Assembly: GCA_964635055.1 (NCBI GenBank)
Contig: CAZWMT010000030.1
Location: forward strand, 8,757 to 72,756
DNA: 64,000 nt
DNA from: JAEUJM01 sp964635055
Lineage (GTDB): Bacteria > Actinomycetota > Acidimicrobiia > Acidimicrobiales > DATDAH01
Direction of reading: 5' to 3'
Positions 1 to 6,759 of this stretch are shown in pieces. A model generated the notes under the pieces. It was given only the letters and a program-made list of their open reading frames with translations, was not told the DNA's origin and did no database searches. Each line of letters opens with the position of its first letter. The stretch's first letter is position 1. A program made the position numbers and the translations under genes.

Positions 1-285
1 ATCATCCGCTCGATGACCACCGAGGAACGGGTGAACCCCGTCATCATCGACGGCTCGCGGCGCCGACGCATCGCCGACGGCAGCGGCACCTCGCCCAACG
101 AGGTGACCCAGCTCGTGAAGCAATTCCGCGAGATGCAGAAGATGATGAAGAAGATGGGTGGGATGGGCGCCATGGGCGGCCGCCGGGGCAAAAAGGCGAA
201 GAAGGGCGGCAAGGGCCGCACCACTCCGCCGGCGGCCCTTCCGAGCCAGCCCAAGGTGCCGTTGCGCCTCCCGGGTTTGAATTGA
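1..285 (+). CDS. ffh: Signal recognition particle protein Ffh, C-terminal end (cut by window edge)
   Basis: The frame is open from base 1, so only the last 94 residues are visible. They carry the hallmark of the Ffh M domain: a SRRRRIADGSG segment, the SRP-RNA-binding helix-turn region, followed by a methionine- and lysine-rich stretch (EMQKMMKKMGGMGAMGG) that lines the signal-sequence groove, and a basic Gly/Lys tail. Ffh binds 4.5S RNA and targets nascent membrane proteins to FtsY. The NG GTPase domain lies upstream of the window. The next gene is rpsP, the usual actinobacterial order. An ATG at 13 is internal to the family and is not the real start. Confidence 0.93.
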   Translation: MIRSMTTEERVNPVIIDGSRRRRIADGSGTSPNEVTQLVKQFREMQKMMKKMGGMGAMGGRRGKKAKKGGKGRTTPPAALPSQPKVPLRLPGLN

Positions 286-424
286 CGGAGGCCGACGGCA
301 TTCAATGGTGTGTTCGCCGGACGCGGGTCACCTCCGAACCCACTGACGACCCGCCGACCGACCAAGCGACACCCCGACTTTCGTACAGAAGCATCCCAAC
401 GAGTACCGACAGGAAGACACGAAC

Positions 425-721
425 GTGGCCGTAAGACTCCGCCTCATGCGGATGGGTAAGAAGAAGCAGCCGACCTACCGGATCGTGGCGGCCGATGCCC
501 GTTCGCCCCGCAACGGGCGTTTCATCGAGATCGTGGGCACCTACGACCCCCGCCCCGACCCCTCCGAGATCAAGGTCGACAACGACAAGGCCGTGGACTG
601 GCTGCGCAAGGGCGCCCAGCCCACCGAGCGCGTCGAGAAGCTGCTGAAGGTCTCGGGCGCCTGGGACGAGTTCAAGGGCACCGCTCCTGCCGCCCCTGCA
701 GCCGCTGAGAGCGACGCATGA
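425..721 (+). CDS. rpsP: 30S ribosomal protein S16
   Basis: A 98-residue protein beginning VAVRLRLMRMGKKKQPTYRI, the universal S16 N-terminus, with the conserved YDPRP and KAVDWLRKGAQPTERV segments. S16 is an assembly protein of the small ribosomal subunit. The C-terminus has a short Ala/Pro tail typical of actinobacterial S16. The GTG start at 425 has a purine-rich AGGAAG element (411-416) about 8 bases upstream. It overlaps khpA by ATGA at 718-721, so the two are probably translationally coupled. The 139 bases before it, after ffh, show no obvious structure. Confidence 0.97.
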   Translation: MAVRLRLMRMGKKKQPTYRIVAADARSPRNGRFIEIVGTYDPRPDPSEIKVDNDKAVDWLRKGAQPTERVEKLLKVSGAWDEFKGTAPAAPAAAESDA

Positions 722-1098
722 GCGACGACACCTACGACGACACGTACGCGGACGACGCCGAGGCACCCGACGAGGTGGACCCGAACCGGGTGGACGACGC
801 CGACCTCGACGATGACGACGACGAGGGCGACGACGACGCCGACTCGGCCAACACCATCACCGCGGCCAGCGCCCGGTCGGTGCTCGAGTACCTGGCGCGA
901 GCGGTGGTCGACGACCCCGACGGTGTCGAGGTCGAGGTCGAGGAAGGCCGACCGGTGACCCTCTCCGTGCACGTGTCCGACGGCGACATGGGCCGGGTGA
1001 TCGGCAAGCGGGGCCGGGTGGCCAACGCCATCCGCACCGTGGTGCGGGCGGCCGCCGCCCGTGACGGCGTCGAGGTCGACGTCGAGTTCGTCGACTGA
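718..1098 (+). CDS. khpA: KH-domain RNA-binding protein KhpA (YlqC family)
   Basis: 126 residues. The first 45 or so are extremely acidic (runs of Asp/Glu), an extension not found in the usual 75-80 residue KhpA. The remaining ~80 residues form a single KH domain, with the GxxG loop visible as VIGKRGRVANAIRTVVRAAA. KhpA proteins bind RNA, often as a heterodimer with KhpB, and influence cell-length control and sRNA stability in other bacteria. The gene sits between rpsP and rimM as in most Gram-positives. It starts at the ATG overlapping the rpsP stop. The acidic leader may be disordered; its role is unknown. Confidence 0.92.
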   Translation: MSDDTYDDTYADDAEAPDEVDPNRVDDADLDDDDDEGDDDADSANTITAASARSVLEYLARAVVDDPDGVEVEVEEGRPVTLSVHVSDGDMGRVIGKRGRVANAIRTVVRAAAARDGVEVDVEFVD

Positions 1099-1111
1099 CG
1101 CACTCGCACAC

Positions 1112-1573
1112 GTGACCCTCCTCGAGGTGGGCCGGGTCGCCAAGGCCCACGGCCTGCGCGGAGAGGTCATCGTCAGCCTCAGCACCGATCGCACCGAGCG
1201 CCTCGACCCGGGAACGGTGCTGTCGAGCGACGCCGGCGACCTGACCGTGGTCACCGCGCATCCGCACCAGCACCGCTTCATCGTCCAGTTCGACGGCGTG
1301 TACTCGCGCGAGGCGGCCGAGGCCCTGCACGGCGTGGTCCTGCGGGCCGAGCCCCTCGATGATCCCGACGCGCTCTTCGTGCACGAGCTGATCGGCATGC
1401 GGGTGCTCGACACGGCCGGCGCCGAGCTGGGCGTGGTCGAGTCCATCGAGCAGAACCCCGCCAGCAACCTGCTGGTGCTCGAGTCGGGGGGGCTGATCCC
1501 ACTGCGCTTCCTCGTCGAGCGCCGCGACGACTCACTGATCGTGCAGATCCCCGAAGGCCTCCTCGACCTGTAG
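1112..1573 (+). CDS. rimM: Ribosome maturation factor RimM
   Basis: The protein opens VTLLEVGRVAKAHGLRGEVI, the canonical RimM N-terminal barrel signature, and ends with the PRC-barrel domain (LIGMRVLDTAGAELGVV, then SGGLIPLRFLVE). RimM binds S19 and assists 16S rRNA processing in the 30S head. I chose the GTG at 1112 because it places the GRVAKAHG motif at the normal distance from the N-terminus. A GTG at 1061 is also in frame, but would overlap khpA by 38 bases and add a low-complexity Ser-rich leader. Expected order khpA-rimM-trmD. Confidence 0.93.
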   Translation: MTLLEVGRVAKAHGLRGEVIVSLSTDRTERLDPGTVLSSDAGDLTVVTAHPHQHRFIVQFDGVYSREAAEALHGVVLRAEPLDDPDALFVHELIGMRVLDTAGAELGVVESIEQNPASNLLVLESGGLIPLRFLVERRDDSLIVQIPEGLLDL

Positions 1574-1580
1574 CCACCTA

Positions 1581-1705
1581 CGGTGAGCGAGGGACGAGCG
1601 AGCCATGACGGAGCGATGAGGCGTCAGCCGAAGAGCCAGGAAGCAGGCACGGTGAGCGAGGGACGAGCGAGCCATGACGGTGCGATGAGGCGTCAGCCGA
1701 AGAGC
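1581..1705. repeat. Two direct copies of a 56-bp sequence between rimM and trmD
   Basis: Copy 1 is 1581-1636 and copy 2 is 1650-1705. They differ at one position (A versus T in the segment following CCATGACGG) and are separated by 13 bases. Together they fill almost all of the rimM-trmD gap. The unit begins CGGTGAGCGAGGGACGAGCG. A minus-strand open frame across it merely translates the repeat and is not a gene. It may be a dispersed intergenic element or a local duplication. Confidence 0.9.
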
Positions 1706-1713
1706 GATCAAGC

Positions 1714-2466
1714 ATGAGGATCGACGTCTTCACGATCTTCCCGGACATGGTGGGCGACTTCGCCGGCCGCAGCCTGCTGGGCAAGGCCGCAGGCGAGGGG
1801 TTGCTGGACATCCGGGTGCACGACCTGCGCTCGACCACGACCGATCCGCACCGCTCGGTGGATGACGCCCCCTACGGCGGCGGCGCCGGCATGGTGCTGA
1901 TGGCCGAGCCGCTCTTCGGTGCGGTCGAGGCCGTGGCGCCGCCGCGGCCGCTGTTCCTGCTCGGCCCCGGTGGCCGCCGCTTCGACCAGGACATGGCGCG
2001 AGAGCTGGCGTCGCTGGACGGCTTCTCGCTGCTGTGTGGCCGTTACGAGGGGGTGGACGAGCGGGTGCGCACGGCGCTGGTGGACGGCGAGGTCTCGGTG
2101 GGGGACTACGTGCTGGCCGGCGGCGAGGTGGCGTCGATGGTCGTCCTCGAAGCCGTCGGTCGGCTGGTGCCCGGGGTCATGGGCAACGACGCCTCGGCCG
2201 ACGACGAGTCGTTCAGCGACGGCCTGCTCGAGTACCCCCAGTACACCCGGCCGGCCGAGTTCCGGGGCATGGCCGTGCCCGGTGTGCTGCGATCTGGCGA
2301 CCACGCCCGGGTGGCCCGCTGGCGGCGGGCGCAGGCGCTCTTGCGCACCGCGACGCACCGTCCGGACCTGCTCGCGGCCCGAGGCGGGCTGTCGCGTGCC
2401 GACGAGGAGCTGCTCGACGAGTTCGGTCTCGGTGTTGGCCCGGGCGACGGCCCTCACGTATCCTGA
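1714..2466 (+). CDS. trmD: tRNA (guanine-37-N1)-methyltransferase TrmD
   Basis: 250 residues of the SPOUT/TrmD family, which methylate G37 of tRNAs reading CNN codons using S-adenosylmethionine and so prevent +1 frameshifting. Visible signatures: N-terminal MRIDVFTIFPDM; the SVDDAPYGGGAGMVL loop; LLCGRYEGVDERV (about residues 106-118); and the SVGDYVLAGGE trefoil-knot strand. The C-terminal helical domain includes LLEYPQYTRPAEFRG. Length is typical. It starts at ATG 1714, directly after the 56-bp repeat pair, so its ribosome-binding region derives from the repeat end. Confidence 0.97.
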   Translation: MRIDVFTIFPDMVGDFAGRSLLGKAAGEGLLDIRVHDLRSTTTDPHRSVDDAPYGGGAGMVLMAEPLFGAVEAVAPPRPLFLLGPGGRRFDQDMARELASLDGFSLLCGRYEGVDERVRTALVDGEVSVGDYVLAGGEVASMVVLEAVGRLVPGVMGNDASADDESFSDGLLEYPQYTRPAEFRGMAVPGVLRSGDHARVARWRRAQALLRTATHRPDLLAARGGLSRADEELLDEFGLGVGPGDGPHVS

Positions 2467-2541
2467 ACGATCCGGCGAAGCCTGCTCGTCGCCCCACCTT
2501 CCCCCTCACGGAAACTCCCCACGCCAGGAGCGTGTAGCGCA

Positions 2542-2889
2542 ATGAACTCCACCGACCTCGTCGATCACGCCAGCCTGCGTGACGACATCCCCGATTTCGC
2601 CGCCGGCGACACCCTCAAGGTGCACGTCCGCGTCGTCGAGGGCACCCGTGAGCGTGTTCAGATCTTCCAGGGCGTCGTCATCCGGCGCCAGGGCTCGGGC
2701 ATCCGCGAGACCTTCACCGTCCGCAAGGTGAGCTTCGGCGTCGGTGTCGAGCGGACCTTCCCCGTCCACTCGCCGATCATCGCCAAGATCGAGGTCCACA
2801 CCCGCGGCGACGTCCGCCGGGCCAAGCTGTACTACCTGCGCGACCGCGTCGGGAAGGCCGCGAAGGTCAAGGAAAAGCGCGACTACTGA
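2542..2889 (+). CDS. rplS: 50S ribosomal protein L19
   Basis: 115 residues with the L19 hallmarks: FAAGDTLKVHVRVVEGTRER, the IRRQGSGIRETFTVRKVS segment and the C-terminal VRRAKLYYLRDRVGKAAKVKE. L19 lies at the 30S-50S interface. ATG 2542 follows a 75-base gap after trmD. In many actinobacteria lepB and rnhB follow rplS; here yraN starts only 4 bases after the stop, so those genes are not at this locus. Confidence 0.97.
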   Translation: MNSTDLVDHASLRDDIPDFAAGDTLKVHVRVVEGTRERVQIFQGVVIRRQGSGIRETFTVRKVSFGVGVERTFPVHSPIIAKIEVHTRGDVRRAKLYYLRDRVGKAAKVKEKRDY

Positions 2890-2893
2890 GTCG

Positions 2894-3238
2894 ATGACCC
2901 GCCAACGCCTCGACCTCGGGGCTGCCGGCGAGGCTGCGGTCGCGGACTGGTACCGCACCAACGGGTACGAGGTGGTCGAGACCAACTGGCGCTGTCGCCA
3001 GGGTGAGCTCGACCTGATCGTGCGCAAGGGCCGCATCCTCGTGTTCTGCGAGGTCAAGACCCGCAGCACCGACGCCTTCGGTGTGCCCGCCGAGGCCGTC
3101 ACCCGCGACAAGCGTGACCGTATCCGCCGTCTCGCCGCCAGCTACCTCGAGGACGCCCCGTTCCGCGCCCGCGAGGTGCGCTTCGATGTCGCTTCCGTGC
3201 TCGACGGCCAGATCGAGGTCATCGAAGCGGCGTTCTGA
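2894..3238 (+). CDS. yraN: UPF0102 family YraN-type endonuclease-like protein
   Basis: 114 residues starting MTRQRLDLGAAGEAAVADWY. It contains the restriction-endonuclease-like core of the YraN/UPF0102 family: GELDLIVRKGRILVFCEVKTR, with the E-x-D...E-V-K active-site-type residues at about positions 38-57. The biochemical role is not firmly established; location near comM and dprA suggests DNA processing. The start lies 4 bases after the rplS stop, so they are probably cotranscribed. A longer upstream in-frame extension would run inside rplS and has no support. Confidence 0.88.
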   Translation: MTRQRLDLGAAGEAAVADWYRTNGYEVVETNWRCRQGELDLIVRKGRILVFCEVKTRSTDAFGVPAEAVTRDKRDRIRRLAASYLEDAPFRAREVRFDVASVLDGQIEVIEAAF

Positions 3239-3316
3239 GCGCGGCCATCGGTGCCGACGTCTCGTCGACCTGGACTCCCTGCCGCTCCCCTTCGCCGAGC
3301 AGGTCTGAGGCCGCTG

Positions 3317-3350
3317 CCCGCCGCCCGCGGCTAGTGCCGCGGGCGACGGG
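3317..3350. terminator. Likely bidirectional terminator hairpin
   Basis: A perfect 9-bp GC stem, GCCCGCGGC (3323-3331) and GCCGCGGGC (3336-3344), with a TAGT loop. It is extended by CCCG/CGGG after a 2-base interior loop. It lies between the converging yraN (+) and the small minus-strand gene ending at 3331, whose stop codon is in the loop. There is no U-tract, as is common in GC-rich actinobacteria. Confidence 0.55.
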
Positions 3351-3546
3351 TGGCCCGCTTGTTCCAACAGGCGCGATGCCAGTGGCGGCGCAGGTCTGGG
3401 GCGTCGTGGGGGACGGCCACCATGTGGCCCATCCCCGCGGGGATGTCCCGGTTGCAGCCCGGACACAGATAGACCTTGGTGGCCTGGTAGGGCTGCACGA
3501 AGCGGGTGTCCACGGCGTCGTCGGCCCAGAGGTCGGGATGGCTCAC
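3331..3546 (-). CDS. Small conserved protein with zinc-ribbon-like Cys/His cluster
   Basis: 71 residues beginning MSHPDLWADDAVDTRFVQPY. It has a CPGC pair at about residues 28-31 and a later HWHRACW, giving a Cys2/His-His-Cys set that could hold a metal ion. I recognise the type as a small conserved actinobacterial protein, often labelled hypothetical. Some databases call relatives ATP/GTP-binding, but no P-loop is present here. It probably shares a transcript with the tiny membrane protein at 3625-3735, which ends 78 bases upstream. Function unknown. Confidence 0.75.
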   Translation of the reverse strand: MSHPDLWADDAVDTRFVQPYQATKVYLCPGCNRDIPAGMGHMVAVPHDAPDLRRHWHRACWNKRATRRPRH

Positions 3547-3624
3547 GTGTCCCGCTCCTGGCTCGTTCCTCGGCGGGCCGCTCGGGCCACGCCGTTGCCC
3601 GTCGGGGTCACGGTGGCGTTCCCC

Positions 3625-3735
3625 TCAGCCCAGGAAGGCCCACGCCACGAGCGCGGCACACACCAGGAGCGCGACGACGACCATGACGTAGTCGCTCGTG
3701 CGTCGGACCTGCTTGCGGGTGGCGTCGAACCCCAT
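3625..3735 (-). CDS. 36-residue single-pass membrane protein
   Basis: Translation from the ATG at 3735 gives a basic N-terminus (MGFDATRKQVRRTSDY) followed by one hydrophobic segment (VMVVVALLVCAALVAWAFLG) running to the stop. Short size, positive-inside charge and a clean membrane helix argue for a real gene rather than chance. A -10-like CACAAT on the minus strand (plus 3742-3747) sits 6 bases before the ATG, the same leaderless spacing seen at other genes here. It is easily missed because it lies within a longer spurious minus-strand open frame. Function unknown. Confidence 0.6.
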   Translation of the reverse strand: MGFDATRKQVRRTSDYVMVVVALLVCAALVAWAFLG

Positions 3736-3846
3736 GTCCGCATTGTGCCCGGGATTCCTGTCACACCCCCTCGTTAGGTTCGACCCATCGCTTCGGCGGC
3801 CGGCGTCACGGCCCCTCCCACACTCGCTACGCAGGGAGGGTCCGCC

Positions 3847-5355
3847 ATGCTCGCCATCGTCTCGTCCGCCACCGTGCTCGGGGTCGACGGTCGCCCCGTC
3901 ACCGTCGAGGTGCACGTCTCCAGCGGGCTGCCCGCCTTCACCATCGTGGGTCTGCCCGACACCGCCTGCCGCGAGGCGCGCGACCGGGTTCGGGCCGCGA
4001 TCCTGTCCACCGAGTTCCAGTGGCCGATGCGCAGGATCACCGTGAACCTGGCCCCGTCGGGATTGCGCAAGGTCGGGTCGGGCCTCGACCTGGCCATCGC
4101 CATCGGTGTGCTCTTGGCCTCCGAGCAGCTCGAGGACGTGTCGGTGGAGGGCCTCGGGTTCCTCGGCGAGCTCGGGCTCGACGGTGCGCTGCGGCCCGTT
4201 CCGGGCATGGTGTCGCTGGCCGAGGCGCTGCCCGGCGAGGTGGCGGTGGTGCCCGCCGCCGCGGCAGCCGAGGCCCGTCTGGTGGCCAAGCACCAGGTGC
4301 GCCCGGTCACGTGCCTGCGCGAGGTCGTGCTGGCGCTGTTGGCCGAGGCACCCTGGCCCGACGAGCCACCGGCCCCGGGGCCGGTCCCACCGGCGCCCGA
4401 GCCCGACCTCGCCGACGTGCGGGGCCAACCCGTCGCCCGCCTCGCCCTCGAGGTGTCGGCCGCCGGCCAGCATCACCTCCTCATGGTGGGGCCGCCCGGC
4501 TCGGGCAAGACCATGCTCGCCCGTCGGCTCCCCGGTCTGTTGCCGCGGCTCGAGCAGCACCATGCCCTCGAGGCCACCCGCATCCACTCGGCGGCCGGCA
4601 TCCCCTTGCAGGCCGACACCCTGATCTGGCGGCCGCCGCTGCGGGCGCCGCACCACGGCGCCTCGCCGGTGTCGATCATCGGCGGCGGTACCGCGGTCAT
4701 GCGTCCGGGTGAAGTGTCGTTGGCCCATCGTGGCGTGCTGTTCCTGGACGAGATGGGCGAGTTCGCGCCGCAGGTGCTCGACACGCTGCGCCAGCCGTTG
4801 GAGGAGGGCGAGGTGCGGGTGTCCCGCGCCAAGGCCAGCGCCACGTTCCCGGCCCGCTTCCTGCTGGTCGGGGCCATGAACCCATGCCCGTGCGGCGAGG
4901 GCTCGGCCCCGGGTGCGTGCATCTGCTCCGACGCGGCGCGGGCCCGCTACCGCCGGCGGCTCTCGGGACCTCTGCTCGACCGGTTCGACCTGCGGGTCGA
5001 GGTGCTGCGCCCCGACGTGGACGACCTGTTGCGCGGCTCGCCGGGGGAGAGCAGCGCGGTGGTCGCCGAGCGGGTGCACGAGGCCCGGGAGCGGGCCCAC
5101 GGCCGGGGGGTCGGGGCCAACGCCGAGTTGACGCCGGCCGCGCTCGACGAGGTGGCGCCGCTGTCCGACGGCGCCGCGCTGCTCGTCGAGCAGGCCCTCC
5201 GTTCCGGCCGCTTGTCGGCCCGGGGCCTGCAACGGGTGCGACGGGTGGCGCTGACCCTGGCCGACTTGTGGGGCCGTCACGGCCCGCTCGGATCCGACCA
5301 GATCGCCCTGGCCCTCAGCCTCCGGGCCGAGCCGGCGGCCTTCTGCCGTGGCTGA
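3847..5355 (+). CDS. comM: ComM/YifB-family Mg-chelatase-like AAA+ ATPase
   Basis: 502 residues. The N-terminal ~180 residues form the Lon-like/ChlI fold (VEVHVSSGLPAFTIVGLPDT...NLAPSGLRKVGSGLDLAIA). An AAA+ module follows, with Walker A GPPGSGKTML near residue 215 and Walker B VLFLDEMGEF near 297, then a C-terminal Mg-chelatase domain with a Cys cluster (CPCGEGSAPGACICSDA). ComM is a hexameric branch-migration helicase acting in natural transformation. ATG 3847 has GGGAGG about 7 bases upstream. It overlaps dprA by 8 bases, as in many actinobacteria. Confidence 0.95.
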   Translation: MLAIVSSATVLGVDGRPVTVEVHVSSGLPAFTIVGLPDTACREARDRVRAAILSTEFQWPMRRITVNLAPSGLRKVGSGLDLAIAIGVLLASEQLEDVSVEGLGFLGELGLDGALRPVPGMVSLAEALPGEVAVVPAAAAAEARLVAKHQVRPVTCLREVVLALLAEAPWPDEPPAPGPVPPAPEPDLADVRGQPVARLALEVSAAGQHHLLMVGPPGSGKTMLARRLPGLLPRLEQHHALEATRIHSAAGIPLQADTLIWRPPLRAPHHGASPVSIIGGGTAVMRPGEVSLAHRGVLFLDEMGEFAPQVLDTLRQPLEEGEVRVSRAKASATFPARFLLVGAMNPCPCGEGSAPGACICSDAARARYRRRLSGPLLDRFDLRVEVLRPDVDDLLRGSPGESSAVVAERVHEARERAHGRGVGANAELTPAALDEVAPLSDGAALLVEQALRSGRLSARGLQRVRRVALTLADLWGRHGPLGSDQIALALSLRAEPAAFCRG

Positions 5356-6637
5356 GCCCGGGGGCGCGGTGGGGGTACCGAGGCCGCCCGCCGGACCGCG
5401 GGCCGACACCGGCGACGAGCAGGTCGCGACCCCTCGCTCGCGTGCTGCCGCCGTCATCGACGACACGGCCGCAACGGACCGGGGACCTGGTCAGCCGGGC
5501 TCGGTGAGCGGACCGCCGCTCGAGGCCTACGGAGCCGCCCTGGCGTCGCTGCCCGGGATGGGCCCGGCCCGGCTGACCGCGCTGGCTCGGTCGTGGCCGT
5601 TGGCCGAGGCCTGGGATCGTGTGCTGGCGGGCTCGGTCACCGCGTCGGACCTGGTGGTGCGGGCGCTCGGCGGCGATGGCGCCACCCTGCCCGCACGCTG
5701 GTCGGCCACGGCGCGACGAATCGACCCTGGCGACTGTCTCGCCGCCCACCAGCAGGCCGGCATCGGCGTGTCGGTCCTGGGGGCGCGGTCGTACCCACCG
5801 GCGCTGGTCGACGACGTCGAGGCGCCGGTCGTGCTCTTCCACCGGGGCCGGCCTGACCTCCTGGCGGGCCCCCGTGTGGCGATCGTCGGCACCCGGCGCT
5901 GCACCTTCTACGGGCGCGACGTCGCCCGGGCCATGGGCCATGATCTGGCCGCCGCAGGGGTGCGGGTGGTGTCCGGGCTGGCGCTGGGCATCGACGGGGC
6001 CGCCCACGAGGGCGCCCTCTCCGCCGTGGCGGCGCCACCCGTGGCGGTGGTGGGCAGCGGCCTCGACGTGGTCTACCCCCGGCGCCACGTCGACCTCTGG
6101 CGTCGCGTGGAGGAGGCGGGTGTGGTGCTGTCCGAGGCGCCGCTGGCCGCGGCCCCCGAACGGTGGCGCTTCCCCTCCCGCAACCGCCTGTTGGCGGCGC
6201 TGGCTGACATCGTCGTGGTGGTCGAGTCCCACAGCAAGGGCGGCTCGATGTACACCGTCGACGAGGCCCTGGCACGCGACGTCACGGTCATGGCGGTGCC
6301 CGGTCCGGTCCACGCCGCGGCCTCTCGGGGCTGCAACCAGCTCCTCGTCGACAACATGCCGGCGGCGCGAGACGCCGCCGACGTGCTGTCCATGCTGGGG
6401 TTGTCGGCCGCGGCGGTCACCCGGGGCCGCACCGAAGATCGCCGCCCCGCCCCGACCCCCGCCCAAGCGGTGGTGCTCGAGTCGTTCGCGTGGCAACCCG
6501 CCGCCCTCGAGCAGTTGGCGATTCGCACCGGCATGGCGCTCGGCGACCTGGCCGAAGCGCTTCAGGTGCTCGAAGCCGGCGGCTGGATCGAGGGCAACGG
6601 CGGCTGGTACGAGCGGGTCGCCCGCGCCGACCGATGA
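5348..6637 (+). CDS. dprA: DNA-processing protein DprA
   Basis: 429 residues. The Rossmann core shows VAIVGTRRCTFYGRDVAR (from about residue 177), VVSGLALGIDGAAHEGAL and FPSRNRLLAALADIVVVVE, the DprA signature. The C-terminal ~65 residues are a winged-helix DML1-like domain, and about 50 N-terminal residues look disordered. DprA loads RecA onto incoming single-stranded DNA in transformation. The GTG start at 5348 lies inside the end of comM, implying coupling. Convergent with the next gene; a modest stem-loop lies at 6673-6691. Confidence 0.95.
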   Translation: MAEPGGAVGVPRPPAGPRADTGDEQVATPRSRAAAVIDDTAATDRGPGQPGSVSGPPLEAYGAALASLPGMGPARLTALARSWPLAEAWDRVLAGSVTASDLVVRALGGDGATLPARWSATARRIDPGDCLAAHQQAGIGVSVLGARSYPPALVDDVEAPVVLFHRGRPDLLAGPRVAIVGTRRCTFYGRDVARAMGHDLAAAGVRVVSGLALGIDGAAHEGALSAVAAPPVAVVGSGLDVVYPRRHVDLWRRVEEAGVVLSEAPLAAAPERWRFPSRNRLLAALADIVVVVESHSKGGSMYTVDEALARDVTVMAVPGPVHAAASRGCNQLLVDNMPAARDAADVLSMLGLSAAAVTRGRTEDRRPAPTPAQAVVLESFAWQPAALEQLAIRTGMALGDLAEALQVLEAGGWIEGNGGWYERVARADR

Positions 6638-6672
6638 CCGGGATCCGCAGGTCCACCGAACTCAGCGCAGAA

Positions 6673-6691
6673 TCCGGCGTGGCGCGCCGGA
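6673..6691. terminator. Possible terminator hairpin between convergent genes
   Basis: TCCGGCG (6673-6679) pairs with CGCCGGA (6685-6691) across a 5-base loop, in the 122-base gap between dprA (+) and the HpaB-like gene (-). No U-tract follows, so the call rests on position and stem only. Confidence 0.35.
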
Positions 6692-6759
6692 ACGTGCGCC
6701 AGGTTCGGGCGCTTCGGTTGGGTCCCACCTGCGCCGGATCGGAGCAGGTCGGCGGCTGC

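Noticed and set aside
1578..1838. A minus-strand frame with a repeated Ser-Ser-Ala-Asp-Ala-Ser-Ser peptide
   Set aside because: The peptide repeat simply reflects the 56-bp DNA repeat and part of trmD antisense.
3625..5466. A 613-codon minus-strand frame opposite comM
   Set aside because: Only its final 36 codons look like a real membrane protein; the rest is antisense to comM, whose Walker motifs are unambiguous.
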